Origin: Paenochrobactrum pullorum
GTDB lineage: Bacteria; Pseudomonadota; Alphaproteobacteria; Rhizobiales; Rhizobiaceae
DNA length: 64,000 nucleotides
Direction of reading: 5' to 3'
NCBI RefSeq assembly: GCF_041929845.1
Contig: NZ_JBHEEH010000009.1
Span: 1 to 64,000, forward strand
The notes under the pieces are model-generated. The model ran no database searches. It was not told the origin of the DNA and saw only the letters and a program-made list of their open reading frames with translations. Of the stretch, positions 6,895 to 16,694 are shown piece by piece. How positions within the stretch are numbered: the first letter of the stretch is position 1; each line of letters begins with the position of its first letter. Both the position numbers and the translations under genes were made by a program.

Positions 6895-7851
6895 ATGACA
6901 TTACCAAATGCAGAATTTCGTCTTGCCGTCAGTGATGGGCATGAGCTGGCTGTTTACGCATATGGTAATCCGCAAGGGATTCCGGCGGTATTTCTGCATG
7001 GCGGCCCGGGTGCAGGTGCATCTACGCGTTCGGTCGAAAGTTTTGATCTAGAAACCTATTATGTCGTGACCTTCGATCAGCGCGGTTGTGGTCAGTCCAC
7101 ACCTTTTGCCGAACTTGAAAATAACAACACCCAAAAACTGATTGCCGATATTGAAGCCATTCGTGAGCATTTAAACATTGATCGCTGGGTTGTCACCGGT
7201 GGCTCATGGGGCTCATGTCTTTCATTGGCCTACGGAATTGCACATCCGGAAAGATGTTTGGGCTTTCGCATTCATGGTGTTTTTCTGGCCGGTGATGAAG
7301 ATGTGGCATGGTGGTTTCATGGCTCCCGTGCGATTTTCCCAGACTTTTGGCAGGAATTTGCGGAATTTGTACCAGAAGAAGAACGTGGCGATCTGCTCAC
7401 CGCTTATTACAAGCGCCTGACCTCTGGTGATGCGGAGTTGGAAATGGCGGCGGCGCAAGCTTTGCGCGGATTTTCTGCCCGCACCCAGACTTTGGAGCCA
7501 AGTTCCGATCATGTGGCAAAATTGCTTGATCCGAAGGCTGCTTTGGCTGTCTCGCGCATTTTCACGCATTACTCCATCAATCGTGCCTTTCTGTCAGCTA
7601 ATTATCTGACCGATAATATCGACAAGATTCGTCACATTCCGGCAGAAATTGTACAAGCGCGTTATGACACTGTGACGCCGATGATGACCGCATGGAAGCT
7701 GAAACAAGCGTGGCCGGAGGCAAATTTCACCATTGTGACATTGGCTAATCATCAAGCCACTGTCGGGCCGATGCTGGAGGCTTTGACGCAAGCAACAGCA
7801 CGTCTGGCTGTCAATATCATACAAACCACGAATGCAGATGCAGCGGTTTAA
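6895..7851 (+). CDS. Proline iminopeptidase-like S33 hydrolase
   Basis: Alpha/beta hydrolase of the prolyl aminopeptidase family, expected to remove N-terminal proline from peptides in the cytoplasm. Oxyanion motif HGGPGAGAS is near residue 38, DQRGCGQS near 63, the nucleophile elbow GGSWGSCLSLAYG near 103, a C-terminal Asp in YDTVTP and a candidate His in NHQATV. The start is ATG 6895 (318 aa), which has GGGGGA just upstream; the longer frame from TTG 6832 adds 21 residues absent from the family. First gene of an operon with an S9 peptidase, an AbgB-like hydrolase and an oligopeptide importer. Confidence 0.88.
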   Translation: MTLPNAEFRLAVSDGHELAVYAYGNPQGIPAVFLHGGPGAGASTRSVESFDLETYYVVTFDQRGCGQSTPFAELENNNTQKLIADIEAIREHLNIDRWVVTGGSWGSCLSLAYGIAHPERCLGFRIHGVFLAGDEDVAWWFHGSRAIFPDFWQEFAEFVPEEERGDLLTAYYKRLTSGDAELEMAAAQALRGFSARTQTLEPSSDHVAKLLDPKAALAVSRIFTHYSINRAFLSANYLTDNIDKIRHIPAEIVQARYDTVTPMMTAWKLKQAWPEANFTIVTLANHQATVGPMLEALTQATARLAVNIIQTTNADAAV

Positions 7852-7890
7852 GCCGCAAAACAGAATTTTATAAAAACGGGTAGGGTAGTT

Positions 7891-9699
7891 ATGGCTAGCG
7901 GCGACAAATCAATTTCGATGACCGATTACATGGATATTTGTAAGGCGGTTAAACCGGCATTTTCCACCGATGGTGCATGGCTGGTTTATTTGAGCGATCA
8001 AAGCGGAATGATGCAGGTGTGGATGCAGCCTGTGAATGGTGGTGAGCCGCGCCAGTTGACCAATATGCCTGAACCTGTCGGTGCAATGGCTTTTAACCCG
8101 AAAAACAATGATCTGCTCATTACCACTGACTTCGGTGGTGATGAGCGTCATCAGCTGTGGCTGATTAAGGATTTGCAGGGCGAGCCGCACCCGCTCACCA
8201 CCGATACAACTGTTGTGCATGCATGGGGTTGCTGGTCGCCGGAAGGCACGCATATCGCTTATGCTGCCAATTATCGCAACAAATCCGACATGGATTTATA
8301 TGTAATGGAAGTGGCTTCTGCAGAAGCTGTTTGTGTCTACGAAGGCATTGGCTGGCGCACCCCTGCTGCATTTACCCGTGATGGCAAGGCGCTGATGGTC
8401 AATGATTGTACCCGCGCTATGACCGATCAGGATTTCTGCCTGCTTGATATTGTAACCAAGACATATACAAAGATTTTGCCGCATCAGGGACGTGCACGTT
8501 ATCAGGCTATCCGCTCATTGAAAGATGACAGCGGGCTGTTGATGATCAGCGATCAGGAACGTGAATATCTTTCTGTCATGTTCAAACCTGCCAATGAAGA
8601 TGTTCTGAAGGAAGTTGCAGCTTTTGAGGACCAGGATGTGGAAGCATTGGTGCTCTCGCCTGAACAGGACAAGTTCGCACTCGTCCTCAACCGCCAGGGC
8701 TGGAATGATATCGTATTAGTCAGCCGTCAAGGTGAGGTGCTGAAGCGCTATGAGATGCCGGTTGCCGGTGTTGTCGGTTCACTCATTTGGTCAAAAGACG
8801 GCCAATCTTTGGTGATGCCGATTGAAGGTGCGGCACATTCATCAGACATCTGGAGCTGCGATGTCGAGACCGGTGTTTTCACACGAGTGAGCGATGCGCC
8901 AAAGGCTAAAAAAGCTTTGCCTGCATTTTTGGAGCCGACAGTCACGAGTGTTGCAAGTTTTGATGGTCTGGATATTCCTTATTTTGTCTATCAGCCACAG
9001 GTACCAGCTGATGAGAACGGTTATCCGGTGATGATCATCATTCACGGTGGCCCTGAAGCACAATGGAAACCGGATTTCCGCGCTGACATTCAATATATGC
9101 TGGCGCAGGGCATCATGGTGATTGCGCCCAATATTCGTGGCAGTACCGGTTATGGCCGTGCCTATCAGCATCTGGATGACCGCGAATTGCGCCTTGATAG
9201 TGTGGCGGATTTGAAAGCTGTGCGTATGGCTGTAGGGGCACGCGCAGATGTGGATGAAAGCCGCATTGGCGTCTTTGGCCGCTCTTATGGCGGCTATATG
9301 GTGCTGGCAGCGCTGACCGAATATCCGGATTTGTGGAAGCTTGGCGTTGAATTTTACGGTATTGCCAATTTCCTCACATTGCTGACCACCACTGGCCCTT
9401 GGCGCAAACAACTGCGTGCCATCGAATATGGCGACGTGGAAACCATGCGCGATGATTTAGAGCGTTTTTCTCCGATCAATAAAATGGATCAGGTGCAGGC
9501 ACCTTTGATGATTGTGCACGGGCTGGAAGATCCGCGCGTGACACCATGTGAGGGTGAGCAGATTTATTCATGTCTGCGTGGTCTTGGCAAGCCGGTTGAA
9601 ATCTTGCGCATTCCGCATGAAGGCCATGGTTTTGCCCGTGTTGAAAACCGTCGTCTGGTTTTTAGCGAGCTGGCACGTTTCATGAGTGAAAATCTTTAA
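7891..9699 (+). CDS. S9 family (prolyl oligopeptidase-type) peptidase
   Basis: 602 residues: an N-terminal beta-propeller (about 10-340, repeated GGEPRQLT/ DGKxLMV-like blades) and a C-terminal alpha/beta hydrolase domain. The catalytic triad is visible as Ser in GRSYGGYM (near 466), Asp in HGLEDPRVTP and His in PHEGHGF. No signal peptide, so cytoplasmic. Members of this group cleave short peptides, often next to proline or as acylaminoacyl peptidases. ATG 7891 has GGTAGGG upstream. It lies 39 nt after the S33 gene, and together the two would degrade imported proline-containing peptides. Confidence 0.9.
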   Translation: MASGDKSISMTDYMDICKAVKPAFSTDGAWLVYLSDQSGMMQVWMQPVNGGEPRQLTNMPEPVGAMAFNPKNNDLLITTDFGGDERHQLWLIKDLQGEPHPLTTDTTVVHAWGCWSPEGTHIAYAANYRNKSDMDLYVMEVASAEAVCVYEGIGWRTPAAFTRDGKALMVNDCTRAMTDQDFCLLDIVTKTYTKILPHQGRARYQAIRSLKDDSGLLMISDQEREYLSVMFKPANEDVLKEVAAFEDQDVEALVLSPEQDKFALVLNRQGWNDIVLVSRQGEVLKRYEMPVAGVVGSLIWSKDGQSLVMPIEGAAHSSDIWSCDVETGVFTRVSDAPKAKKALPAFLEPTVTSVASFDGLDIPYFVYQPQVPADENGYPVMIIIHGGPEAQWKPDFRADIQYMLAQGIMVIAPNIRGSTGYGRAYQHLDDRELRLDSVADLKAVRMAVGARADVDESRIGVFGRSYGGYMVLAALTEYPDLWKLGVEFYGIANFLTLLTTTGPWRKQLRAIEYGDVETMRDDLERFSPINKMDQVQAPLMIVHGLEDPRVTPCEGEQIYSCLRGLGKPVEILRIPHEGHGFARVENRRLVFSELARFMSENL

Positions 9700-9737
9700 A
9701 ATCTTAATATCTGGAATTATGACTGGGAGTGAGCACC

Positions 9738-11162
9738 GTGAAGAATGGTGAAGTAATCTGGGATCACGTGGACGCTAAAAAGGCTGAGTTTGAAGCTTTG
9801 AGCGACCGCGTCTGGGGGATGCCGGAAATCGCATATACGGAATATAAGTCCTGCGCTGAACATACCGCAATGCTGAAAGAGCAGGGCTTTCGCATTACCG
9901 AAAATGTTGGCGGTATTCCAACGGCTGTGATGGGTGAAGCCGGTGAAGGCGGCCCTGTTATTGCAATTTTGGGTGAATATGATGCACTGCCGGGCTTAAG
10001 CCAGGAAGCAGGCATTGCCGAACCACGTCCGATGGCAGGTAGCACCAATGGACATGGCTGCGGCCATAATCTGCTGGGTTCGGCTGCGATGCTGGCAGCA
10101 ACTGCTGTTAAAGACTGGCTTGAAGCAACCGGCAAAAAAGGCCGTGTGCGTTACTATGGTTGCCCGGCTGAAGAAGGCGGAGCTGCCAAATCCTTTATGG
10201 GACGTGCCGGTGCATTTGATGATGTGGATATTGCCATTTGCTGGCATCCGGCATCGTTCACGCAAGTCGATGATGCACAATCTTTGGCTAATACCCGTAT
10301 GGATTTCGAATTTACCGGCCGCGCATCCCATGCGGCGGCAGCACCGCACCTTGGCCGTTCGGCGCTTGATGCGGTTGAGTTGATGAGCGTTGGTTGCAAT
10401 TATTTGCGCGAGCATGTGCCTGCCGATTGCCGTTTGCATTATGCCTATCTGGATGCCGGTGGCATTGCGCCAAACGTGGTGCAAGCCAAAGCAAAAGTAC
10501 GTTATGCTATCCGTGCAACCGATCTGGCTGGCATGTTTGCATTGAATGAACGCGTTAAAAAAGTAGCACAAGGTGCTGCCATGATGACCGACACCACGGT
10601 TGATATTTCCATCATGAGTGCGGTTTCCAATCTGCTTGGCAACACACCTTTGGAAATCGCCATGCAGTCAAATATGGATCGTTTGGGCGGTGTGCCTTTT
10701 GATGATGCAGACCGTGCATTTGCACGTGAAATTCAGGCGACACTTTCGCAGGAAGATATCGAAACCGACTATTTGCGCGTTGGTCAGGACTATGATGCCA
10801 ATTCGCCGCTTTGCGACTATGTGTTGCCGCGTGAACAAAAAGGCGTGCCGATGATTGGCTCGACTGATCTTGGCGATGTCAGCTGGATTGTTCCTACCGT
10901 ACAGGCTCGTGTTGCAACGCACGCTATCGGCTCGCCGGGGCATTCGTGGCAGATTACGGCGCAGGGCAAAATGCCTGCCGCGCATAAGGGTATGGTTTAT
11001 GCCGCCAAAGTGATGGCCGGCACAGCGATCGACGTCATGGAAGATGAAAAAATCATGACGGAGGCAAAAGCAGACCATAAGGCGCGCACTGCGAAAATGC
11101 CTTACACCTGTCCGATTCCGCCAGAGGTTAATCCGCCTCTGCAGCCACGTCCTGCCGAGTAA
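9738..11162 (+). CDS. AbgB-like M20 amidohydrolase
   Basis: M20D metallo-hydrolase similar to AbgB, subunit B of p-aminobenzoyl-glutamate hydrolase, which frees glutamate from a folate breakdown product. Zinc-binding motifs are GHGCGHNLLG near residue 108 and CPAEEGG near 146; the SHAAAAPHLGRSALDA dimerisation-domain signature follows. Length (474 aa) fits AbgB. There is no AbgA partner here, so substrate may differ; related enzymes cleave other aminoacyl amides or dipeptides. GGGAG at 9725-9729 favours GTG 9738 over GTG 9729. It is directly upstream of the importer genes, so its substrate is probably imported by them. Confidence 0.85.
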   Translation: MKNGEVIWDHVDAKKAEFEALSDRVWGMPEIAYTEYKSCAEHTAMLKEQGFRITENVGGIPTAVMGEAGEGGPVIAILGEYDALPGLSQEAGIAEPRPMAGSTNGHGCGHNLLGSAAMLAATAVKDWLEATGKKGRVRYYGCPAEEGGAAKSFMGRAGAFDDVDIAICWHPASFTQVDDAQSLANTRMDFEFTGRASHAAAAPHLGRSALDAVELMSVGCNYLREHVPADCRLHYAYLDAGGIAPNVVQAKAKVRYAIRATDLAGMFALNERVKKVAQGAAMMTDTTVDISIMSAVSNLLGNTPLEIAMQSNMDRLGGVPFDDADRAFAREIQATLSQEDIETDYLRVGQDYDANSPLCDYVLPREQKGVPMIGSTDLGDVSWIVPTVQARVATHAIGSPGHSWQITAQGKMPAAHKGMVYAAKVMAGTAIDVMEDEKIMTEAKADHKARTAKMPYTCPIPPEVNPPLQPRPAE

Positions 11163-11194
11163 AGGGCGGTATAAGCAAAGTACATGTCATATCC

Positions 11195-11228
11195 GGTTTC
11201 GTTCCACATGCGGCTTGGATGAAACCGT
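11195..11228 (+). other. Intercistronic hairpin
   Basis: Interrupted inverted repeat CGGTTTC ... TCCA / TGGA ... GAAACCG between the AbgB-like gene and the binding-protein gene, with no T run. It may be an mRNA processing or stability element that lets the binding protein be made in excess. Confidence 0.35.
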
Positions 11229-11262
11229 TAGTTTTAAATCAAAAAATAAAGTGGGAGACATC

Positions 11263-12891
11263 ATGACCTTAACAATGAAATCAATTCTTGGTCGCAGCAG
11301 TGCAGTTGCCATTGCTGCCGGTTTGGCCGGCGCAGGCTTTGGCGCAGTCTTTGCAGCTGAAGCGGCCTCACCACCCAATACTTTAGTGATGGCGTGGAAT
11401 ATTGACGCGATCAGCACCTTTGATCCGGCGCAGATCGGGGAAGCCGCTACCAACGAAATTATTCAAAATATTTGCGATCCGTTGGTGGATGTCGATCCGG
11501 CTGATGAAAGCAAGGTTGTACCAAAGCTTGCTAAAAGCTGGGATGTTTCGGAAGACGGCAAACAGATCACCTTTCATATGCGCGACGATCTGAAATTTGA
11601 AAATGGTGACAAAGCAACCGCCAAAGATATGGCTTGGTCCTTACAGCGTGCGGTCAAACTTGGTTTCGGTAATGCCGCTACTTTGAACGAATATGGCTTT
11701 GTTAAAGAAACCATTGATGACACCATCTCGGCACCTGATGACAATACATTGGTGATGAAGCTTGATAAGGCTTATCCAATCAATTTGATTATGTCGGCCA
11801 TCGCCGCCAACCGTGTCGCTTCGCTTCTCAACCAGAAACTGCTGATGGAACAGCAGGTTGATGGCGATATGGGCAATAAATATCTCACCACCCGTTCGGA
11901 ATGTGTCGGCCCTTACAAGCTGGTGCGTTGGAACCCTGCCGAAGTTGTCATCATGCAGGCAACCAATAATTATTGGGGTGAAGCGCCAAAACTGCAGCAG
12001 GTACTGATCCGTCATGTGTCTGAAGCAAGTACCCAGCGTCTTCTGCTTGAAAAAGGCGATGTTGACGTTGCCCGCGATCTCACACCTGAAGATCTGGACG
12101 ATCTGGAAAAGCAGGACAAGATTAACGTTTCGCGCATTCTCAATCCGTCGATCTTCTATTGGAACCTCAATAATGGCGATCCTGTCTTCGCCAATGAAAA
12201 AGTGCGTTTGGCAATGCGTTACCTGATTGATTATCAGGGATTTGCCGACACGATTATTAAAAACCGTGGTGTACCGCGCGCTTCGTTTGCCCAGCTTGGT
12301 GCCTTTGGTGCGCTTGATGCAGAAGAAGGTCAGCCGTTTAAACTGGATGTGGAAAAAGCCAAAGAATTGCTGGTTGAAGCCGGTTATCCTGATGGTTTCG
12401 AAACAACCATGTTGATTACCAATCAGCCTTATGCAGCGCCGATTGCACAGTCCATTCAGGATGCGGCAAGCAAAGTGGGTGTAAAAATCAAGATTGAGCG
12501 TATGGCATCATCGCAGCTTTTCAGTCGTGTTCGTGGTCGTGAATTCCAAACCACATTGCTGGGATGGAAAACCACAGTTCCGGACGCACATGGTAATGCG
12601 TCACGCCAGATTTACAATCCGGACAATCGCTTAGAAGCCAAGCAGTCGATGTATCCGAGCTGGCGCGCATCTTATTTTGATGCAGCAGTCAATGCCAAAG
12701 TGGATGAGGCATTGCTCGAACGTGATGAGGAAAAGCGTAAAGAGCTTTACCATGCGTTGCAGAAAGAAATGCTGGAAAAGGGCCCGCATGCCTATATTTT
12801 CCAGAGCCTGACCACTGCAAGCCTGAGCAAGGCGATGAAAAATTGGCAGTGGAATGGTTTTCGCGCCTATTACGACTTGGCTGAAAAATAA
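11263..12891 (+). CDS. Peptide ABC transporter substrate-binding protein (SBP family 5)
   Basis: Periplasmic binding protein of the DppA/OppA type, 542 residues from ATG 11263, which has GGGAG 5-9 nt upstream. A 34-residue Sec signal peptide (basic MKSILGR, then an Ala/Gly-rich core, cleaved near AEA) is followed by the family signature region (PKLAKSWDVSEDGKQITFHMRDDLKFENGD broken across two strands) and the ring of conserved C-terminal blocks (YNPDNR, ERDEEKRKELY). It delivers substrate to the adjacent permeases. The longer frame from 11215 places extra residues before the signal peptide and is rejected. Confidence 0.93.
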   Translation: MTLTMKSILGRSSAVAIAAGLAGAGFGAVFAAEAASPPNTLVMAWNIDAISTFDPAQIGEAATNEIIQNICDPLVDVDPADESKVVPKLAKSWDVSEDGKQITFHMRDDLKFENGDKATAKDMAWSLQRAVKLGFGNAATLNEYGFVKETIDDTISAPDDNTLVMKLDKAYPINLIMSAIAANRVASLLNQKLLMEQQVDGDMGNKYLTTRSECVGPYKLVRWNPAEVVIMQATNNYWGEAPKLQQVLIRHVSEASTQRLLLEKGDVDVARDLTPEDLDDLEKQDKINVSRILNPSIFYWNLNNGDPVFANEKVRLAMRYLIDYQGFADTIIKNRGVPRASFAQLGAFGALDAEEGQPFKLDVEKAKELLVEAGYPDGFETTMLITNQPYAAPIAQSIQDAASKVGVKIKIERMASSQLFSRVRGREFQTTLLGWKTTVPDAHGNASRQIYNPDNRLEAKQSMYPSWRASYFDAAVNAKVDEALLERDEEKRKELYHALQKEMLEKGPHAYIFQSLTTASLSKAMKNWQWNGFRAYYDLAEK

Positions 12892-12902
12892 GTGTTCAAA
12901 AA

Positions 12903-12943
12903 CTGTCCTGCCGGTCTTTTGCCGGCAGAACAGGATATTTTTT
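12903..12943 (+). terminator. Attenuator hairpin after the binding-protein gene
   Basis: Stem CTGT-C-CTGCCGG / CCGGCAG-A-ACAG followed by GATATTTTTT. It lies between the binding-protein and permease genes and probably lowers permease expression relative to the binding protein. Confidence 0.7.
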
Positions 12944-13016
12944 CAACCCTGTTTATGACAAGCACACGCCCTCACTTGTATAAAATCTTGCTCTTATTTT
13001 TTAGGAATAACTGCCG

Positions 13017-14084
13017 ATGACGACGCATGAAATCATTGAAGATGGGGAGGTTGAACGAGAACTTAGCCCTGCGCTTCAGTTTCTCGCCGCCGCCGCGCGT
13101 CTGATCATTTCCATCGCGATTACGCTTCTGGGATTGGTTACGCTCACTTTCTTTATCAGCCGCCTTTTGCCGCTGGATCCGATCATTGCCATGCTGGGAG
13201 ACAATATCTCGCAGGAAACCTATGATATGATGTATCGTAAACTTGGCCTCGATCAGCCGCTGATTGTGCAATATGGTATGTATGTCAAAAATGCGCTGAT
13301 GTTTGATTTCGGGCAGGCGCTGACATCAGGTCGCCCTGTGCTGGAAGACATTGCCCGCGTGTTTCCGGCGACCATAGAATTGGCAACGGTCGCGATCATC
13401 ATCGGAACGGCTTTTGGTATTCCGCTCGGCGTTTATTCTGCCATGTATCGTAATTCGCCGCTGGATCACAGCGTGCGTATTATCAGCCTGTTTGGTTATT
13501 CGACCCCGAATTTCTGGATGGGTCTGATGGCATTGATTATTTTTTATGCCAGGCTCGATTGGATCGGTGGGCCGGGACGCATTGATTTCATTTATGAATA
13601 TGCGTTTGAAAACAAAACCGGTTTCATGCTGCTGGATACGGCGATGCAAGGCCAGTGGGAAGCGTTCCGCAATGCTTTCAGCCACATCATCATGCCGGCA
13701 TTGATTTTGGCTTTTGGTTCGATGGCTTATATCAGCCGTATGACCCGCGGCTTTATGATTGAGCAGCTCAATCAGGAATATATCATTACCGCCCGCGTCA
13801 AAGGTCTCTCATGGTCGCGTACCGTATGGGGACATGCTTTCCGCAATGTTGCTGTGCAGGTGGTGACAATTGTTGCGCTTTCTTATGCTTTCTTGCTGGA
13901 AGGTGCGGTTCTGACCGAGACGATATTCGCATGGCCGGGCTTTGGCCGCTATCTCACCAATGCCTTGATGGCTGGTGATATGAATGCGGTTGTCGGCTGT
14001 ACATTGCTGATCGGCATTCTCTTTGTTGCAATCAATCTGATCAGCGATCTCCTCTATCGCGTCTTCGATCCGCGCACCAGATAA
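13017..14084 (+). CDS. Peptide ABC transporter permease (DppB-like)
   Basis: 355-residue inner-membrane permease. A polar N-terminal extension of about 30 residues precedes the first helix (LIISIAITLLGLVTLTFFISRLLPLDP); the family's periplasmic loop and the cytoplasmic EAA-type loop (EYIITARVKGLSWSRTVWGHAFRN) are clear. The insertion around residues 180-220 is slightly longer than in typical DppB. It pairs with the permease at 14097. Confidence 0.93.
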   Translation: MTTHEIIEDGEVERELSPALQFLAAAARLIISIAITLLGLVTLTFFISRLLPLDPIIAMLGDNISQETYDMMYRKLGLDQPLIVQYGMYVKNALMFDFGQALTSGRPVLEDIARVFPATIELATVAIIIGTAFGIPLGVYSAMYRNSPLDHSVRIISLFGYSTPNFWMGLMALIIFYARLDWIGGPGRIDFIYEYAFENKTGFMLLDTAMQGQWEAFRNAFSHIIMPALILAFGSMAYISRMTRGFMIEQLNQEYIITARVKGLSWSRTVWGHAFRNVAVQVVTIVALSYAFLLEGAVLTETIFAWPGFGRYLTNALMAGDMNAVVGCTLLIGILFVAINLISDLLYRVFDPRTR

Positions 14085-14096
14085 GGAAATATGACA

Positions 14097-15029
14097 ATGA
14101 GTAATCATTCCGCTTCTGAACCATTGCGCAAACAATCGGCATTTCGCGCATGGCTGAGCGCACCTGTTGCTGTTTCCGCTTTCCAGTCACGGGTGCAGCA
14201 ATCCTATCGCTCATGGCTCAAATTTCGCATGAATACATCGGCGATGTTTGGTATGATTGTCGTCTTCGCTTTGGTGTTGATTGCAATTTTTGCGCCTTAT
14301 ATCGCGCCTTATGATATTTATAGCAGTGATCTGGCCAATCGTTTGCAGCCGCCTTCATGGCAGCATTATTTCGGTACTGATGAAATCGGCCGTGATATAT
14401 ATAGTCGTCTGATTTTCGGCTCGCGCATAACGCTTTATATTGTAACACTGACCGCCATTATTGCCGCGCCGATTGGTTTGATCGTCGGCACCACCGCTGG
14501 CTATATGGGTGGTTGGGTTGATACAGCTTTGATGCGTATCGTCGATATTTTTCTGGCCTTTCCAAGTTTGGTATTGGCGCTCGCCTTTGCCGCAGCCCTT
14601 GGACCCGGTCTTGAAAATGCTGTGATTGCCATTTCGCTGGCTTCCTGGCCGCCGATTGCGCGTCTGGCGCGAGCCGAAACCCTGACCATTCGCTCATCCG
14701 ATTATGTCGCGGCGATCAAATTGCAGGGTGCATCCAGCATGCGTATTATTTTGCGCCATGTCGTGCCGATGTGCATTCCTTCTGTAGTGATCCGTATCAC
14801 CTTGAATATGGCTTCCATTATTCTGACCGCTGCCGGTCTTGGCTTTCTCGGCCTTGGTGCACAACCGCCAAGCCCAGAATGGGGAGCGATGCTTTCAAGT
14901 GGCCGTGAATTCATGATGACATCATGGTGGCTGGCCGCTGTTCCAGGTTGCGCCATTTTGCTCTCAAGCCTTGCCTTCAACCTGTTTGGCGATGGTTTGC
15001 GTGATGTTCTTGACCCGCGGAATGGATAA
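14097..15029 (+). CDS. Peptide ABC transporter permease (DppC-like)
   Basis: 310-residue second permease. OppC N-terminal segment and first helix near 45-65 (FGMIVVFALVLIAIFAPYIAPYD), HYFGTDEIGRDIYSRLIFG motif, and the EAA loop SSDYVAAIKLQGASSMRIILRHVVP. AAGGA at 14083-14087 fits ATG 14097 (9 nt) better than ATG 14091 (3 nt). It forms the heterodimeric channel with the preceding permease. Confidence 0.93.
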   Translation: MSNHSASEPLRKQSAFRAWLSAPVAVSAFQSRVQQSYRSWLKFRMNTSAMFGMIVVFALVLIAIFAPYIAPYDIYSSDLANRLQPPSWQHYFGTDEIGRDIYSRLIFGSRITLYIVTLTAIIAAPIGLIVGTTAGYMGGWVDTALMRIVDIFLAFPSLVLALAFAAALGPGLENAVIAISLASWPPIARLARAETLTIRSSDYVAAIKLQGASSMRIILRHVVPMCIPSVVIRITLNMASIILTAAGLGFLGLGAQPPSPEWGAMLSSGREFMMTSWWLAAVPGCAILLSSLAFNLFGDGLRDVLDPRNG

Positions 15030-15033
15030 TAAA

Positions 15034-15897
15034 ATGACCAAGCCTTTACTTGAAGTTGAAGATCTGTGGGTTTCTTTTCCAGGCGTTGATCGGGATTTTG
15101 ATGTCGTGCGCGGTATCAGTTTTTCGATTGGCCGCGAAAAGGTCGGCATTGTTGGTGAATCCGGTTCGGGTAAATCAATGACTGGCCGCTCGGTGCTGAA
15201 ACTGACCCCTAAAGCTGCAAAAATCCGCGCCAAAACCATGCGTTTTGGCGAAACGGATTTGCTCAATGCTTCCGAGAAAGACATGCGCAAAGTGCGCGGC
15301 AATAAGATTTCGATGATCCTGCAGGATCCCAAATATTCGCTGAATCCACTGATCCGCATCGGTGATCAGATCATGGAAGCTTATCGCCTGCATCACAAGG
15401 TCAACAAAGCAGAAGCGCGCCAGCGTACCTTGAATATGCTGGAAGCGGTGCATATTCGCGATGCTGAACGTGTCATGCAATTGTTCCCGCATGAAATTTC
15501 CGGCGGCATGGGGCAGCGCGTGATGATCGCGATGATGCTGATCCCTGAGCCGGATATGATTATTGCCGATGAGCCAACCTCGGCGCTGGATGTCACTGTA
15601 CGCCGTCAGGTTTTGACAGTTCTGGATGAACTGGTCAGCCGTTCAGGCACAGGTTTGATGTTTATCAGCCATGATCTGAACTTGGTTGCGGATTTTTGTG
15701 ATCGCGTGCTGGTGATGTATGCCGGACGTATCATGGAAGACTTGCCCGCTAAAGAACTGCACAAAGCGCAGCATCCCTATACGCAAGCGCTTCTTGCCAG
15801 TCTGCCGCGTCTTAACGAGCCGGTTGATATGCTGGAAGTGCCGCAGCGTGATCCAAGCTGGCTGACCGAACCAACTTTGGCTGGAGCAAATAAATGA
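15034..15897 (+). CDS. Peptide ABC transporter ATPase (DppD/OppD-like)
   Basis: 287-residue ATPase with Walker A GESGSGKS (near 42), signature ISGGMGQRV, Walker B MIIADEPTSALD and the switch histidine in SHDLNLV. It lacks most of the OppD C-terminal Fe-S/substrate extension, ending soon after the HPYTQALLASLPRL motif. The longest frame begins inside the upstream permease gene; ATG 15034 (or 15022, overlapping the permease stop) is the sensible start. Confidence 0.92.
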   Translation: MTKPLLEVEDLWVSFPGVDRDFDVVRGISFSIGREKVGIVGESGSGKSMTGRSVLKLTPKAAKIRAKTMRFGETDLLNASEKDMRKVRGNKISMILQDPKYSLNPLIRIGDQIMEAYRLHHKVNKAEARQRTLNMLEAVHIRDAERVMQLFPHEISGGMGQRVMIAMMLIPEPDMIIADEPTSALDVTVRRQVLTVLDELVSRSGTGLMFISHDLNLVADFCDRVLVMYAGRIMEDLPAKELHKAQHPYTQALLASLPRLNEPVDMLEVPQRDPSWLTEPTLAGANK

Positions 15898-16673
15898 CAG
15901 ATATGACACGAGCTCCTTTCGTTGATGTGCGTAATCTTTCCATCAGCTTTGGCAAGGGAAGCAAACGCGCCCGCGTTGTCAAACAGGTGAATTTCCACAT
16001 TGAACGTGGTGAAGCCTATGGTTTGATTGGTGAATCCGGTTGCGGTAAATCGACAATCCTGCGTGCGCTTGCAGGGCTTATTCCACATTATCAGGGTGAT
16101 GTTGTCTTTGATAAAGTGACATTGCCACAGACACGCGACAAGGCTTTTTTCCGCCGTGTACAGATGGTGTTTCAGGATCCTTACGCCTCGCTGCATCCAC
16201 GCAAACAGGTGCATAAAGTGCTGGCGGAGAGCCTTGCCATTCACAAAATGGATCGCAAAGAAGAGCGTATTCTGGACGTGTTGAAAGCGGTTGGTTTAGG
16301 TCCAAGCTTTTTATACCGTTATCCGCATGAATTGTCTGGCGGGCAGCGTCAGCGCGTGGCCATTGCACGTGCCTTGATTATCGAGCCTGATGTGCTGTTG
16401 CTGGATGAACCGACATCAGCATTGGACGTTTCGGTACAGGCGGAAATTCTCAATCTTTTGAAAATGCTGCGCCGTGAAAGAAATCTCACTTATTTGATGG
16501 TGAGCCATGATCTGGCGGTGGTGGCGCATATTTGCGAGCGCGTCGGCGTGATGCACAAGGGCGTCATTCTGGAAGAACTGACGGATGATGACCTTCGTCA
16601 TTCACGTGCGAGTGCCACTTATACGCAGGAATTCCTGCAAGCCAGTATCGAAGCGGTTGAACGCCGAGTATAA
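15894..16673 (+). CDS. Peptide ABC transporter ATPase (DppF/OppF-like)
   Basis: 259-residue partner ATPase with Walker A GESGCGKST, signature LSGGQRQRV, Walker B VLLLDEPTSALDVS and SHDLAVVAHICERVGVMHKG. The ATG overlaps the previous stop as ATGA, indicating translational coupling. It ends the importer operon; a strong terminator follows. Confidence 0.93.
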   Translation: MTDMTRAPFVDVRNLSISFGKGSKRARVVKQVNFHIERGEAYGLIGESGCGKSTILRALAGLIPHYQGDVVFDKVTLPQTRDKAFFRRVQMVFQDPYASLHPRKQVHKVLAESLAIHKMDRKEERILDVLKAVGLGPSFLYRYPHELSGGQRQRVAIARALIIEPDVLLLDEPTSALDVSVQAEILNLLKMLRRERNLTYLMVSHDLAVVAHICERVGVMHKGVILEELTDDDLRHSRASATYTQEFLQASIEAVERRV

Positions 16674-16694
16674 GGCATAGTATTAAGGACATAT

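Noticed and set aside
8842..9411. 189-codon ORF on the minus strand inside the S9 peptidase gene
   Set aside because: It is a shadow of a well-supported coding frame, has no ribosome binding site and a composition typical of antisense frames (many His, Arg and Cys).
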